A DNA stretch of 64,000 nucleotides from an uncultured Flavobacteriaceae bacterium (GCA_943842245.1 CALTAJ010000002.1:583596-647595); one strand, 5' to 3'. Shown: positions 16,553-28,890, counted from the stretch's first letter. Program-made: numbers and translations. Notes: generated from the letters alone by a model not told the origin.

Positions 16553-18370
16553 TTATCTACGTCCTGCCTTTTTTTGCTTTTCAGCTTCTTCCATTGCTTT
16601 CTGAAGACGAGCAGAAAATCCACCCACTTTTTTGGGCTTCTTTTTATTTTCTTCAATCTTGGCATGAATCTTAGTATCATCAATAATATAATTCTTAATA
16701 ACAAGCATTAATATGATTGTAAGCAGATTTGAAACAAAATAATATAAACTCAAACCACTTGCGTAATTATTAAAGAAAAACAACATCATCACTGGCATCA
16801 GGTACATTATTATCTTCATATTTGGCATTCCGGGTTGTTGCGGCATTGGTTGTTGTCCCGTTGTCATTTTGGTATAAAAGAAAATGGCAATGGAAGCCAG
16901 GATAGGGAATAAACTGACATGATCTCCATAAAAAGGTATTGAAAATCCTAAATCTAAAACCGAATCATAGGATGAAAGATCATCTGCCCAAAGAAAACTT
17001 TTATCTCTAAGTACAAAGGCCACCGGAAAGAATGAGAATAAAGCGTAAAATACAGGAAGCTGAATTAATGCAGGAACACAGCCTGACATTGGATTAGCAC
17101 CTGCTCGGGAATACAAACTCATGGTCTCTTGCTGACGCTTAACAGCATCATCCTTATACTTTGCAGTAATAACCTCTACATCCGGACGAAGTACTTTCAT
17201 TTTTATCTGTGATACATAAGATTTATAGGTTACTGGAGACATCATTAATCTTACGATAAGTGTCATCACGATAATAGCAATTCCATAGGAAAGATAAGAA
17301 GATAAAAATCCAAATAATGGGAGGAAAATAACACGATTGATCCATCCAAATATACCCCATCCCATTGGTATAGAAGCTTCTAAGTCTCCCGAAAGATTTT
17401 GTAATGTACCATAGTCCGTAGGGCCATAATAAAACTCTAACTTAGAATTTATATTTCCAGATTGATAGGGCAAAGAGAATAACGTTTCAAAACGCTTAGT
17501 GTATTTTTCATCTAAGCTTTCATTTGCGGTCAAATCTTTTGATTTTATCTCTGCGCTTGAAATAGTAGATTCGGGTATAAGAATGGCGCTAAAAAAGTGT
17601 TGACGATATGAGATCCATCGTATTCCTTCACGAATTTCTTGATCTTCACCGCTTAATGATAAATAATCTACTCGGTCCTCTTCATAACCAAAAGTATATT
17701 CTGTGTAACGGTTTTCATAGTCAATACTTCGAGAATTTCGATAAGCGTCAGTAGTCCAACTTACCTCAGGAGACTGATTATTATCCAATAAAGCTTCCAT
17801 ACCTTCAGTTAAAAAGTTAACAGTAAACAAATAACCCTCTTTAGGAAAAACATACTCATAAATTACATGCTGACTTTCTGAAAGTGAAGCTTTCATTTGT
17901 ATAATAAAGACATCACTTTCATCAATCAATTTGGGTGTAAAATAAAAATCTCTAGTGTTTAATATTCTCCCGTCTTTCGTATTTAATGAGACATTAAAAT
18001 CCATGTTTCCATCCTTAACCATTGGAATAGGTTGATCTTCATAGTTTTCAAATTCACTTAAAGCAAGCTTACTAATTCCCCCACCTTTGGTTTGGAATTC
18101 TAGAATCATATTCTCTGTAGCAAACTTAATATTTGGAATTTCTTTTGGCACAAATAAACTCCCCAGATCACCATAGGCAAGGATCTTTTGTTGTTGCTGG
18201 AGAGAATCATTAATTATTTGCCCTGTAGGACTTGCTTTTACTTGTTCAATTTTTGTTTGATTCTCTTCTATTTGTTGCTCTGGACCATTACGATAAAGCA
18301 TCCATGTAAGGATTAATGCAATCAAGATAAATCCTGTAAATTGATATGGGTCAAACTTTTTTTCTTCCAT
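16553..18370 (-). CDS. yidC: Membrane protein insertase YidC
   Basis: YidC inserts and folds inner-membrane proteins, alone or with SecYEG. The 605-residue form is the Gram-negative type. It has an N-terminal membrane segment (about 10-25), a large periplasmic beta-domain (about 60-345), then the conserved five-helix core (about 365-560). The core contains the cytoplasmic coiled region IKMKVLRPDVEVITAKYKDD, the SRAGANPMSGCVPALIQLPV motif and the late PNMKIIMYLMPVMMLFFFN segment. The C-terminus is Lys/Arg-rich, which suits ribosome contact. It lies 19 bases downstream of pyrG, an arrangement common in Bacteroidota. Confidence 0.97.
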   Translation of the reverse strand: MEEKKFDPYQFTGFILIALILTWMLYRNGPEQQIEENQTKIEQVKASPTGQIINDSLQQQQKILAYGDLGSLFVPKEIPNIKFATENMILEFQTKGGGISKLALSEFENYEDQPIPMVKDGNMDFNVSLNTKDGRILNTRDFYFTPKLIDESDVFIIQMKASLSESQHVIYEYVFPKEGYLFTVNFLTEGMEALLDNNQSPEVSWTTDAYRNSRSIDYENRYTEYTFGYEEDRVDYLSLSGEDQEIREGIRWISYRQHFFSAILIPESTISSAEIKSKDLTANESLDEKYTKRFETLFSLPYQSGNINSKLEFYYGPTDYGTLQNLSGDLEASIPMGWGIFGWINRVIFLPLFGFLSSYLSYGIAIIVMTLIVRLMMSPVTYKSYVSQIKMKVLRPDVEVITAKYKDDAVKRQQETMSLYSRAGANPMSGCVPALIQLPVFYALFSFFPVAFVLRDKSFLWADDLSSYDSVLDLGFSIPFYGDHVSLFPILASIAIFFYTKMTTGQQPMPQQPGMPNMKIIMYLMPVMMLFFFNNYASGLSLYYFVSNLLTIILMLVIKNYIIDDTKIHAKIEENKKKPKKVGGFSARLQKAMEEAEKQKKAGRR

Positions 18371-18389
18371 TTTTTGGAACTTAATAATT

Positions 18390-20006
<1,617 letters not shown>

Positions 20007-20029
20007 TTAATTCATTGACGTACCGGGCT

Positions 20030-20037
20030 CAAATTTA
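20030..20037 (-). promoter_or_regulatory. Putative -7 box (TAAATTTG) for pyrG
   Basis: The minus strand reads TAAATTTG, a perfect TAnnTTTG match, 32 bases before the pyrG ATG. No good -33 TTG lies at 16-21 bases, so only half of the promoter is supported. Confidence 0.4.
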
Positions 20038-20070
20038 CAAAATCAAGTGGAATTTCTAGCTTTATGTGAT

Positions 20071-21804
20071 TTATTCTTTTATCTCAATTATTTCGTAACC
20101 ATCGTGCTGTAAAATATATTTCCCTTGATTGATAAAAGACTCATTGCTGTTTTCTCTATACAAAAATCTACTGGACTCGTACTGAGTCTCACCTAAATCC
20201 AATGAGTTTTTAAGATTTTTAGATACTGCAATTCTTAATACAGCATCTAAAGTAATGTCGTATCCTCTTACAGCTTCTTTATTTGGTGGTTTTCCAAATC
20301 TGTTAACATAGTCCTTAATAAATGGATCTTCGATAGGTCTATCTAAAGGTTTAGATCCAGCTGAATATGTAAAATGTAAACCGCCTAAAACTTTCCTTGA
20401 TAGATTATCATTATCATAAGCATTACTTCGATATGTAGTAAATAACTGTACATCTCGATCTCGTGTGTTTTGTGCATTAAACTGGGAAATAGCACTAGCT
20501 ATTAGAGGAAAAGACTGAGTCTCCAAAATTACTTTATTTGGTATAGAATCGATTAGTAAGGAATCTACGAGTTCAGGAATAATATAATCAGTTTTTTCAG
20601 GTCGAATTTTAATTGCCCAAGGGAATCGATCCTGAAGCTCTTTTTCTATTCTATGATTTAAATGATCTGCAACAATGATAATATTTTGAGTGCTATCAAG
20701 CTTGGTCTCCAAATACCCATACATTTTATTTCGACAATCGTTTTCTGACGTAACGGATTGAAATACATTTTTACGAAACTTTACAGAGCGTGACGATAAT
20801 GGTGCTATTTTAGGAATATTTTTTAAACTCGGTTCATTAGAAATAAAATCAAAATTTGTTGGTATTAATGGCCCAACAAGTAAATCTAAATCCTTTAAAA
20901 CTTCAGAATCAATAATTTTTTTAATTTGGTATTTGTCATTATCTGTATCATAGGTTTTTAACTCAATTTCAATATTTCTTTTTGATGCCTTTTCTAAGGC
21001 AAATAGAACCCCAGTGTAAAAGTCAAGAGAAAGTGTATGAAGATTTCTTCCAGCTAGGGTCTTTTTAGTATCTTCTAAAGAATCAAAAATTATTTCTTTT
21101 ACTTTAAAGGGGAGCAAGATTCCTAACTTTAATTGATTCTTTTGAATTGTTGAATCTAACAAATTCACTCTTTCTACTAAAAGATCGTTCTCAATTTTTA
21201 GTTTACCACTCAAAGAGTCCGGGATTCTTAAAATCATTCCCACTTGAAGTCCAGTTTTAGATAAAATAGGGTTTAATGAATCTAAAGTCTTACGATCTAC
21301 TCCTAGCTTTTTTTCAATACGATAATACCCCTCTGTTTTAAGTACTTTATAATAATTATGGATTGGGTCTTTTTCAGGTAATACTTTTCGATATTCAAAA
21401 TTTCGAACACGAATTTCTTGACCAATTTCTAATCCCTCAATGATTTGAGGATTGAGAGAATCTAATTCTTTAATTGTCATTTTATATTCATAAGCTAAAC
21501 GCCACTTGGTCTCCTTTGGCTTAACTGTATGGATATCAAGAACTTTGTTGTGTTTAATTCTTGGAAGATTTTTGAAATTATTCGATTGGGAATATATTGG
21601 AACCCGAAGAGTTATCCTACGTTTGATTCCTGTTTTTTCTACAGAGGGGTTAAACTCTAAAATTTGATCTAGGCTTACATTATACCTTTCGGTAATTTGA
21701 ATTAACGTTTCACCTTTTTTTACGCGATGACTTATAAAGCGTTCAGGGGTTTGAGCAAAACTCAATTGAAACCCTAATAAAAAGAAAAAGAAAAAATTTC
21801 TCAT
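20071..21804 (-). CDS. Exported LysM-repeat protein with a periplasmic-binding-protein type 1 domain
   Basis: This 577-residue exported protein has a signal peptide MRNFFFFFLLGFQLSFAQ. Three LysM-type peptidoglycan-binding repeats follow: about 24-70 (HRVKKGETLIQITERYNV), 91-134 (HTVKPKETKWRLAYEYKM) and 148-194 (more divergent). The C-terminal part (about 225-577) resembles a type 1 periplasmic-binding fold (KLGILLPFKVKEI, LALEKASKRNIEIELKTYDTD, DLLVGPLIPTN, GYDITLDAVLRIA). It resembles proteins annotated as ABC-transporter substrate-binding, but no transporter is nearby. The cell-wall-binding repeats suggest a role at peptidoglycan. It lies 19 bases after guaA and may be cotranscribed with it. 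Confidence 0.85.
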   Translation of the reverse strand: MRNFFFFFLLGFQLSFAQTPERFISHRVKKGETLIQITERYNVSLDQILEFNPSVEKTGIKRRITLRVPIYSQSNNFKNLPRIKHNKVLDIHTVKPKETKWRLAYEYKMTIKELDSLNPQIIEGLEIGQEIRVRNFEYRKVLPEKDPIHNYYKVLKTEGYYRIEKKLGVDRKTLDSLNPILSKTGLQVGMILRIPDSLSGKLKIENDLLVERVNLLDSTIQKNQLKLGILLPFKVKEIIFDSLEDTKKTLAGRNLHTLSLDFYTGVLFALEKASKRNIEIELKTYDTDNDKYQIKKIIDSEVLKDLDLLVGPLIPTNFDFISNEPSLKNIPKIAPLSSRSVKFRKNVFQSVTSENDCRNKMYGYLETKLDSTQNIIIVADHLNHRIEKELQDRFPWAIKIRPEKTDYIIPELVDSLLIDSIPNKVILETQSFPLIASAISQFNAQNTRDRDVQLFTTYRSNAYDNDNLSRKVLGGLHFTYSAGSKPLDRPIEDPFIKDYVNRFGKPPNKEAVRGYDITLDAVLRIAVSKNLKNSLDLGETQYESSRFLYRENSNESFINQGKYILQHDGYEIIEIKE

Positions 21805-21823
21805 ATATTAAATAATGTGAAGA

Positions 21824-23353
21824 CTATTCCCATTCTATTGTAGCTGGTGGTTTTGAACTAATATCATATACCACTCTATTAATTCCCTTAACGTTATTAA
21901 TGATTTCATTTGATATCTTCTGTAAAAACGCATAGGGTAAGTCTACCCAATCAGCAGTCATTCCGTCAGTAGACTGAACTGCCCTTAAGGCTACACAATT
22001 TTCGTAAGTTCTCTCATCCCCCATGACTCCAACACTATTAACAGGTAGAAAAATTGCTCCTGCCTGCCATACTTGATCGTAAAGTTCCCACTTCTTAAGT
22101 CCTTGAATAAAAATAGCATCGACCTCTTGTAAAATATTAACTTTTTCTCGTGTTATATCTCCCAGAATTCGAATAGCTAAACCCGGTCCAGGAAATGGAT
22201 GACGCCCCAGTAAAGCACGATTCATTCCCAAACTCCTACCAACTCGTCTAACTTCGTCTTTAAAAAGCATCCTTAAAGGTTCTACTAATTCTAATTTCAT
22301 ATAGTCAGGTAGACCTCCAACATTATGATGTGATTTAATTGTAGCGGAAGGACCATTAACTGATATAGATTCGATTACATCAGGATAAATAGTTCCTTGC
22401 CCTAACCACATTGCACGATCAACTTTTTGTGATTCTGCATCAAAAACGTCAATGAATATTTTTCCAATAATTTTTCGCTTTGTTTCCGGGTCGGATACCC
22501 CTTGCAATGCGCCTATAAATTTATCTGAGGCATCAACACCTTTAACATTGAGTCCCATACCTGAATATTGCTCTAATACTGATTTGAATTCGTTCTTTCT
22601 TAATAAACCGTTATTAACAAAAATACAGTTCAACTGCTTTCCAATTGCTTTATGAAGAAGCATTGCTGCTACAGATGAATCAACACCTCCAGAAAGACCA
22701 AGAATTACTTTATCATCTCCAATCTTTTCTTTTAATTCCTTTAATGTCATTTCAACAAAAGAATCAGGAGTCCATTCTTGTTTAACTCCAGCTATATCAA
22801 CTAAAAAATTTTGTAGAATCTGTTTCCCATCATAAGAGTGATATACTTCAGGATGGAACTGAATGGCATAGGTCTGTTCACCAGTAATCTTAAACGCTGC
22901 ATTTTTGACATCTTCAGTGCTTCCTAAACATTCAGCTTCGCTTGGAAGTGTAAGAATAGTATCAGCATGACTCATCCAAACCTGACTATTAGTTGATACG
23001 CCTTTAAAAAAAGGCTCTTCATCATTAAATGAAGAAAGTTGAGCTCTACCGTATTCACGTGTTTTAGAAGGACTTACTTCTCCTCCAAAAAAGTGAGCTA
23101 AGTATTGAGCTCCATAACAAACCCCTAAAAGCGGTAACTTCCCTTTAATCTTTTTTAAGTCAGGATGAGGAGCATCTTCTGATCTAACTGAAAAAGGAGA
23201 TCCAGATAAAACAACTGCTTTAAAGCTTGAAATATCGCCTGGTGGGTTGTTGTAAGGATGAATTTCACAATAAATAAATAGCTCTCTAACTCTGCGAGCA
23301 ATTAATTGTGAGTACTGTGAACCAAAATCGAGAATAAGTACTTTTTCTTGCAT
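21824..23353 (-). CDS. guaA: GMP synthase (glutamine-hydrolysing)
   Basis: GuaA aminates XMP to GMP. From the ATG giving [20 protein letters not shown] it is 509 residues; a TTG two codons upstream is a less likely start. The amidotransferase domain has [10 protein letters not shown] with the nucleophilic cysteine and the His-Glu motif [11 protein letters not shown]. The ATP-pyrophosphatase domain begins near 200 with the PP-loop [12 protein letters not shown]. The C-terminal dimerisation domain has [15 protein letters not shown] and ends KPPATIEWE, the canonical terminus. The gene is followed 19 bases later by the LysM/PBP protein. Confidence 0.97.
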   Translation of the reverse strand: MQEKVLILDFGSQYSQLIARRVRELFIYCEIHPYNNPPGDISSFKAVVLSGSPFSVRSEDAPHPDLKKIKGKLPLLGVCYGAQYLAHFFGGEVSPSKTREYGRAQLSSFNDEEPFFKGVSTNSQVWMSHADTILTLPSEAECLGSTEDVKNAAFKITGEQTYAIQFHPEVYHSYDGKQILQNFLVDIAGVKQEWTPDSFVEMTLKELKEKIGDDKVILGLSGGVDSSVAAMLLHKAIGKQLNCIFVNNGLLRKNEFKSVLEQYSGMGLNVKGVDASDKFIGALQGVSDPETKRKIIGKIFIDVFDAESQKVDRAMWLGQGTIYPDVIESISVNGPSATIKSHHNVGGLPDYMKLELVEPLRMLFKDEVRRVGRSLGMNRALLGRHPFPGPGLAIRILGDITREKVNILQEVDAIFIQGLKKWELYDQVWQAGAIFLPVNSVGVMGDERTYENCVALRAVQSTDGMTADWVDLPYAFLQKISNEIINNVKGINRVVYDISSKPPATIEWE

Positions 23354-23417
23354 GAACAAAAATACGATTTAATAAAGGGGTTTAATATCTAATCTCAAAT
23401 TTAATAAACAAGAATTG

Positions 23418-25022
23418 TTAATATTCGATTAAAGTGAAATCAGAATTTAAAGGATCTAAGTTTTCAATGAGCGAAGGAATCATTTGTTCTCCTATTTCAA
23501 GATAAAAAGAGACAAAGTTTAAAGTGCGCTCCTGAAGTTGATCATCTGGAAATAACTGACTATGTAACATTGATAATCTTTGAACCTGATCTGAAAGCGT
23601 ATTTTTTTGTGCTTTTAATAATCGTTTTTCTAAATAATCTATACCTCGAGTTTGTTTTTTTAATTGAGCACTTACTGCTCCTTCAAAGGATTTATCAGTT
23701 TGAGATACTAAAGATTGAAGGTGATTGAATTGTTTTTCTAATTGAATTTTAAGAAATTTTAAATCTAAATCAATACTACTAATTTGTTTTATTTTTTTAT
23801 TAACTAATACCTCACGTTTTAAAAATAAATCTGACAGTGTTAAATTAAGTTTATCCATTTTTTTTCTTAATTTATTTGAATAAATTAATGCTGAATTTCT
23901 TAATAAAAGTAATGGAAATGGAACTCCATAACGATCAAAGTTTTTTTTCAACTGTAACCAATAAGCTATCTCTCCTCCTCCACCTATGTAATGAAGATTG
24001 GGCAGAATAATCTCTTGATATAAAGGTCTTAAAATAACATTTGGAGAAAATCGCTCAGGGTATTTTTTTAGAATTTTAAAAAAAGTATCCTTCGTAAAAT
24101 TTAATTCAGCTCCAATTAAAGAAAAACCATTTTTAGTCTTTTTTATTCGGTAACGTCCTTGGGGTGTTAAATAAAATAGATTAATTTCTCGAGGGTTTAC
24201 TTGAGGTGTATACTTTTTATTATAATTCGTTTTAATTAAATTTATTTGTTCAGTAACACTTTTAAAAGAAGATGCATTAGTTAATTCATCTTTTATAATC
24301 GGTGAAAAAAGAGATTTGAGAACTTTTTGGTTTGGCTCCAAAACAATAAGACCGTAGGATCCAAAAAGTTGATCTACTAATTTAAAAGTTGCCTCAGATA
24401 AGTTTACTGCTTTACGATAACTTTTTTCTAATAATTCTTTAATAAAACTGACTTCAGGATGATTACCTAAATTAGTTTCAAAAATATCTAAAGCTTCTTG
24501 TAAATCGTTCAAAGGGAAGTCTCCAACAGCACCTGCTGAATTTCTTTTCCATTGAATCTTCTTGTCTTGAAAATTAAAACTATTAATCTCTTCAAAATCA
24601 TGGTCTTCGCTTGCCATCCAGTATACAGGGATAAATTCTGATTTTGGATATTTTAATTTAAGTTTCTTACATAGATTAATGGTGCTAATTATTTTATAAA
24701 TAAAATAAAGGGGACCAGTCATCAGGCAGAGCTGATGTCCAGTAGTAACAGTGAATGTATTTTCATTAGCCAGTAATTTAAGGTTTTTTATGACCGCTTT
24801 TTCAGGAGTCATTTTTGCATATTGTGAATTCAATGCTTTAACTAAAACTATTCGAGATTGTTTTGAATAATGGTCTTTTTTAAGCTCCATTTGAATGCGA
24901 GTATTTTCCAAATTAGGGTAATGCCCATAAAACTCCTTTAGACTTTTCTTCTCAATTAAGTAATCACAAATTAATTGAGAAAAACGACCAGTATCTTTTA
25001 AGGAAATATGTTGCTTTCGCAT
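23418..25022 (-). CDS. bshC: Putative cysteine ligase BshC (bacillithiol biosynthesis)
   Basis: BshC is thought to add cysteine to glucosaminyl-malate in the last step of bacillithiol synthesis. The 534-residue length is typical. Visible family motifs are VTTGHQLCLMTGPLYFIYKI (about 93-112), PVYWMASEDHDFEEIN (about 128-143), LRPLYQEIILPNLHYIGGGGEIAYW and LLLRNSA. A coiled-coil segment (about 405-485) matches the helical insertion of the family. bshA and bshB are not in this window. The start ATG gives MRKQHISLKDTGRFSQL. The gene lies between guaA and a divergent carboxypeptidase. Confidence 0.92.
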   Translation of the reverse strand: MRKQHISLKDTGRFSQLICDYLIEKKSLKEFYGHYPNLENTRIQMELKKDHYSKQSRIVLVKALNSQYAKMTPEKAVIKNLKLLANENTFTVTTGHQLCLMTGPLYFIYKIISTINLCKKLKLKYPKSEFIPVYWMASEDHDFEEINSFNFQDKKIQWKRNSAGAVGDFPLNDLQEALDIFETNLGNHPEVSFIKELLEKSYRKAVNLSEATFKLVDQLFGSYGLIVLEPNQKVLKSLFSPIIKDELTNASSFKSVTEQINLIKTNYNKKYTPQVNPREINLFYLTPQGRYRIKKTKNGFSLIGAELNFTKDTFFKILKKYPERFSPNVILRPLYQEIILPNLHYIGGGGEIAYWLQLKKNFDRYGVPFPLLLLRNSALIYSNKLRKKMDKLNLTLSDLFLKREVLVNKKIKQISSIDLDLKFLKIQLEKQFNHLQSLVSQTDKSFEGAVSAQLKKQTRGIDYLEKRLLKAQKNTLSDQVQRLSMLHSQLFPDDQLQERTLNFVSFYLEIGEQMIPSLIENLDPLNSDFTLIEY

Positions 25023-25112
25023 AATGTAATTTATGTAAAGATATTTGTTTTTTAGGAAAAAGAAATTTATAGTTTGAAGAGAAAGTGTACTTTTAAAATA
25101 AAAACATAGTTT

Positions 25113-27557
25113 ATGTTTAGTAGAATATTATATCTAGTCTTAATTAGTTTCTTAACTAGACTTACAGGGCAAATTCATTCACCTAATGATTTTTTTGGCT
25201 ATGAGCTAGGTAGTAATTTTAGCAGACATCATCAAGTAGTAGATTATTTTCAATATTTAGATCAAAACTCTTCTGGAATTAAAATAGTTCCTTATGGAAA
25301 AACCAGTGAAGGACGAATATTGCAGTTAGTCTTCATATCAGATCCTGAAAATTTAAAAAATCTTGAAGATATCCGCACTATTCATATTCAGGATAGTAAT
25401 TCAATTAATGGTACTAAAAATAATGATAAAGTAATTGTTTGGCTGAGTTATGGCGTACACGGAAATGAATCTTCATCCACAGAAGCCTCTATGGAAACTG
25501 CATATACATTAATAACAAAACATCAAGATTGGCTAAAGGATACAATAGTAATATTGGATCCTTGCATCAATCCTGACGGAAGAGATCGTTATGTGAACTT
25601 TTACAATCAAAGCAAAAGTACGCCCTATGATAGTAATCGTGTTACAAGAGAACATGAAGAACCATGGCATAGCGGTAGAACAAATCATTATATTTTTGAT
25701 CTTAACAGAGACTGGGCATGGCTCACTCAGATAGAATCTCAGCAACGAATTAAACAATATAATAAGTGGTTGCCGCACATCCATGTAGATTTTCATGAAC
25801 AAGGAATAAATAGTCCTTATTATTTTGCACCAGCTGCAGAACCATTACATGAAGTAATTACTGATTATCAAAAAGACTTTCAAGACGCTCTTGGAAGAAA
25901 TCATGCAAAATACTTTGATAAAGAAGGCTGGTTTTATTTCACTAAACAGCAATTTGATATTTTATATCCAAGCTACGGTGACAGTTATCCCATGTACTTA
26001 GGAAGTATCGGAATGACATATGAACAGGCTGGAGGTGGAGTAGCTGGATTGGGTATTAAAAATGACGAAAATATTGAGCTTACTTTGAAGGATAGAATAA
26101 AACATCATCTTACTACAGGGATTTCAACAGTTGAAATGGCAGTTATGAAAAAAATACAACTTATTGAAAACTACAAAGCTTATTTCAATGATAAAGATTT
26201 GAAGTACAGGAATTTTGTCCTTGACGGCAATCAAGACCAGTTAGATGCAATCTCAGAGTTTTTTGACAAACATAAAATTAAAAGTGAAAAACTATTAAAA
26301 AATACATCTGTACGTGGTTTTGACTACCAAAAACAAAAAAATACAATTACTAATTTTACTAAAAATTCTTTAGTAGTATCAACAAATCAATCCAAGGGAA
26401 AAATGGCTCATGTTTTATTAGAGCCCAACACAAAACTCAATGACTCTCTTACATACGATATTACAGCTTGGTCGTTACCTTATGCATACGGACTAAAAGC
26501 AAATGCTACTCAGGAAAGTTTAAAAACTGTCAGTTATAAACCAAGAAAGGTTAAAATTATTCGAACTGATATTGGCACATATGGATATGCACTTCCTTAT
26601 AAAAGTTTTAGGGATAGTAAGTTTTTGGCTTCTATTTTAAAGGAAGGGCTTGGTGTTAGAATAAATACTGTTCCAATTATTAATAGTGGAAGAAAATGGG
26701 AAGAAGGTTCCATCTTTATATTGAAAGGGGATAATATAAAAAATGAATATTTTCTAAAAACATTAGAAAAACTTGCCCAAAAACATAACCGAATAATTTA
26801 TCCTATTAGAACAGGATATTCAGTTAAAGGCCCTGATCTTGGAGCTGATGAATTAAAATTAATTAAGTCACCAAAAGTAGCGGTATTTAAAAATGATTTT
26901 ACTTCATCATATCGATACGGTGAAGTCTGGCATTTTTTTGAAAAAGAGCTTGAATATCCGCTAATTCAAGTAAATTATAATAGCTTGAATAAATTATTGT
27001 CAGATATTGATATTTTGATTATTCCTGGCGGATTCTATAAAAAATGGTCAAACTCAACAACCGAAAAAAAAGTATATGAATGGTTGAATAAAGGTGGCAA
27101 GATATTGGCTCTTTCTAGTGCTTTAAACATCTTTGCAAATACTGATGCCTTTAATATAAAAAAGAAGAAAAATACAAGTCAAAATAATTCTATGGTTCCT
27201 TATTCAAAAATAGAACGTAATGAGATTAGCAGGATGACTACCGGAAGTATTTATGAAGCAACTATTGACAAAACTCATCCTTTAAGTTTTGGTATATCAC
27301 GTTATTATACTTTAAAACTAGATGCAGATTCATATAGTCTTTTAAAAGATGAAGGGAATGCTTTTACTCTAGGTTCAATGGCAAATCCTATTGCTGGATT
27401 TATTGGCCATCTTGCAAGAGAAAATCAAAAAACATCGTTACTTTTTGGACAAGAACATCATGGAGAAGGTAAACTAATCTATTTTGTAGATAATTTGCTT
27501 TTTAGAGGGTTTTGGTATAGTGGGAAACAAGTTTTTTCTAACGCAGTCTTCTTTTAA
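25113..27557 (+). CDS. Exported M14-family zinc carboxypeptidase
   Basis: This 814-residue metallopeptidase is probably secreted or periplasmic (signal MFSRILYLVLISFLTRLTGQ). The M14 catalytic domain (about 35-350) contains the zinc motif HGNES (His116, Glu119), a substrate-loop segment HYIFDLNRDWAW, the third zinc ligand in HIHVDFHEQG (about 224-232) and the catalytic glutamate in GMTYEQAGGG (about 302-311). The C-terminal half (about 400-814) includes a class I glutamine-amidotransferase-like segment (ILIIPGGFYKKW, about 633-644) without an obvious active site, as in other large Bacteroidota M14 proteins. The substrate is unknown. Its stop overlaps the convergent rimO stop by four bases. 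Confidence 0.9.
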   Translation: MFSRILYLVLISFLTRLTGQIHSPNDFFGYELGSNFSRHHQVVDYFQYLDQNSSGIKIVPYGKTSEGRILQLVFISDPENLKNLEDIRTIHIQDSNSINGTKNNDKVIVWLSYGVHGNESSSTEASMETAYTLITKHQDWLKDTIVILDPCINPDGRDRYVNFYNQSKSTPYDSNRVTREHEEPWHSGRTNHYIFDLNRDWAWLTQIESQQRIKQYNKWLPHIHVDFHEQGINSPYYFAPAAEPLHEVITDYQKDFQDALGRNHAKYFDKEGWFYFTKQQFDILYPSYGDSYPMYLGSIGMTYEQAGGGVAGLGIKNDENIELTLKDRIKHHLTTGISTVEMAVMKKIQLIENYKAYFNDKDLKYRNFVLDGNQDQLDAISEFFDKHKIKSEKLLKNTSVRGFDYQKQKNTITNFTKNSLVVSTNQSKGKMAHVLLEPNTKLNDSLTYDITAWSLPYAYGLKANATQESLKTVSYKPRKVKIIRTDIGTYGYALPYKSFRDSKFLASILKEGLGVRINTVPIINSGRKWEEGSIFILKGDNIKNEYFLKTLEKLAQKHNRIIYPIRTGYSVKGPDLGADELKLIKSPKVAVFKNDFTSSYRYGEVWHFFEKELEYPLIQVNYNSLNKLLSDIDILIIPGGFYKKWSNSTTEKKVYEWLNKGGKILALSSALNIFANTDAFNIKKKKNTSQNNSMVPYSKIERNEISRMTTGSIYEATIDKTHPLSFGISRYYTLKLDADSYSLLKDEGNAFTLGSMANPIAGFIGHLARENQKTSLLFGQEHHGEGKLIYFVDNLLFRGFWYSGKQVFSNAVFF

Positions 27558-28855
27558 ACAGGTATTCCAATTAGATCATAGTCAGTTGCATCTATAATTT
27601 CAATATTAACAAAATCCCCCTGTTTTAAATAATATTTTGAAGCATCAACAAGAACTTCATTATCCACATCTGGAGAATCCATAAATGTACGTCCCACAAA
27701 ATTAACACCTTCTTTTCTATCAATTAAACATCGAAACTTTTTCCCTAAACACATTTGATTATGTTCCCAAGAAATTTGAGATTGAATTTCCATGATTTCA
27801 TTTAAACGTTTCTGCTTAACTTGTGCAGGTACATTATCTTCAAGTAAATGAGCATGTGTGTTTTCTTCATGACTGTAAGTGAAACAACCTAATCTTTCGA
27901 ATCTCATTTCTTTAACCCAAGCTTTAAGAATTTCAAAGTCAGATTCAGTTTCTCCTGGATAACCAATAATTAATGAAGTTCTAAGAATTATTCCTGGCAC
28001 TTGTAAACGAAACTTATTTAAAAGAGAAGTAGTTTTTTCTTTTGTAGTACCACGACGCATTGATTTTAGAATCGGATTAGCAATATGTTGAAGTGGGATG
28101 TCTAGATAATTGCAAATTTTGGGTTCAGTTCTAATAACTTCTAGAACATCTTCTGGAAACCCTGTGGGGAAGGCATAGTGTAAACGAATCCATTCAATTC
28201 CACTAACTAGAGCTAATGCACGAAGAAGGTCTGCCAACCTTCTTTTATTGTATATATCCAAACCGTAGTAAGTCAAATCTTGGGCGATTAAAATTAATTC
28301 TTTAACTCCATCTTTTACTAAACATTTTGTTTGTTGAAAAAGCTCTTCAATTGGTGTTGAGCGATGCTTTCCACGCATCAAAGGGATTGCACAAAATGAA
28401 CATGGTCGATCACAACCTTCTGCGATTTTCAAATAAGCAAAATGTTTAGGAGTAGTTAAAATACGTTCTCCAACTAATTCATGCTTATAATCTGCACCTA
28501 AAACTTTTAAAAGTTGCGGTAAATCTGAAGTTCCAAAATATTCATCTACCTGTGGAATTTCTTTTTTCAGATCAGGCTTATAACGCTCACTTAAACAACC
28601 AGTTACATAAACTTCGTCAACCTTTCCGGATTCCTTTTTTTGGATTTGTTCTAAAATTGTATTAATTGATTCTTCTTTAGCATTATCAATGAAGCCACAG
28701 GTATTAATAACCACTATGTTACCCTCTTTTTGATGAACAACATTCTTACCACTTCCTTTTAATTGACCCATTAGAACTTCTGAATCATATATGTTCTTTG
28801 AACAGCCTAAAGTGATTACATTTATAGTGTTTTTTTTCGCTGACTTTGTTCGCAT
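27554..28855 (-). CDS. rimO: Ribosomal protein S12 methylthiotransferase RimO
   Basis: RimO is a radical-SAM enzyme that adds a methylthio group to an aspartate of ribosomal protein S12. It has 433 residues. The N-terminal UPF0004 domain carries three cluster-binding cysteines (about 18, 53 and 87, in TLGCSKN, INTCGFI and TGCLSE). The radical-SAM cluster motif CDRPCSFC gives Cys148, Cys152 and Cys155. The C-terminal TRAM domain (about 370-433) is present. The opening LGCSKN and the length distinguish it from the tRNA-modifying MiaB. It converges on the M14 gene and shares a palindromic TTTAAA at the stops. The upstream neighbour on this strand is the hydrolase gene, 35 bases away. Confidence 0.93.
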   Translation of the reverse strand: MRTKSAKKNTINVITLGCSKNIYDSEVLMGQLKGSGKNVVHQKEGNIVVINTCGFIDNAKEESINTILEQIQKKESGKVDEVYVTGCLSERYKPDLKKEIPQVDEYFGTSDLPQLLKVLGADYKHELVGERILTTPKHFAYLKIAEGCDRPCSFCAIPLMRGKHRSTPIEELFQQTKCLVKDGVKELILIAQDLTYYGLDIYNKRRLADLLRALALVSGIEWIRLHYAFPTGFPEDVLEVIRTEPKICNYLDIPLQHIANPILKSMRRGTTKEKTTSLLNKFRLQVPGIILRTSLIIGYPGETESDFEILKAWVKEMRFERLGCFTYSHEENTHAHLLEDNVPAQVKQKRLNEIMEIQSQISWEHNQMCLGKKFRCLIDRKEGVNFVGRTFMDSPDVDNEVLVDASKYYLKQGDFVNIEIIDATDYDLIGIPV

Positions 28856-28890
28856 ATTTATACTTAAATAATTCTGAAGTTGAGCATTAG

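Noticed and set aside
23357-23364. TATTTTTG box three bases upstream of guaA (minus strand)
   Set aside because: It is too close to the ATG to serve as -7 for this start and has no -33 partner; probably chance in AT-rich DNA.
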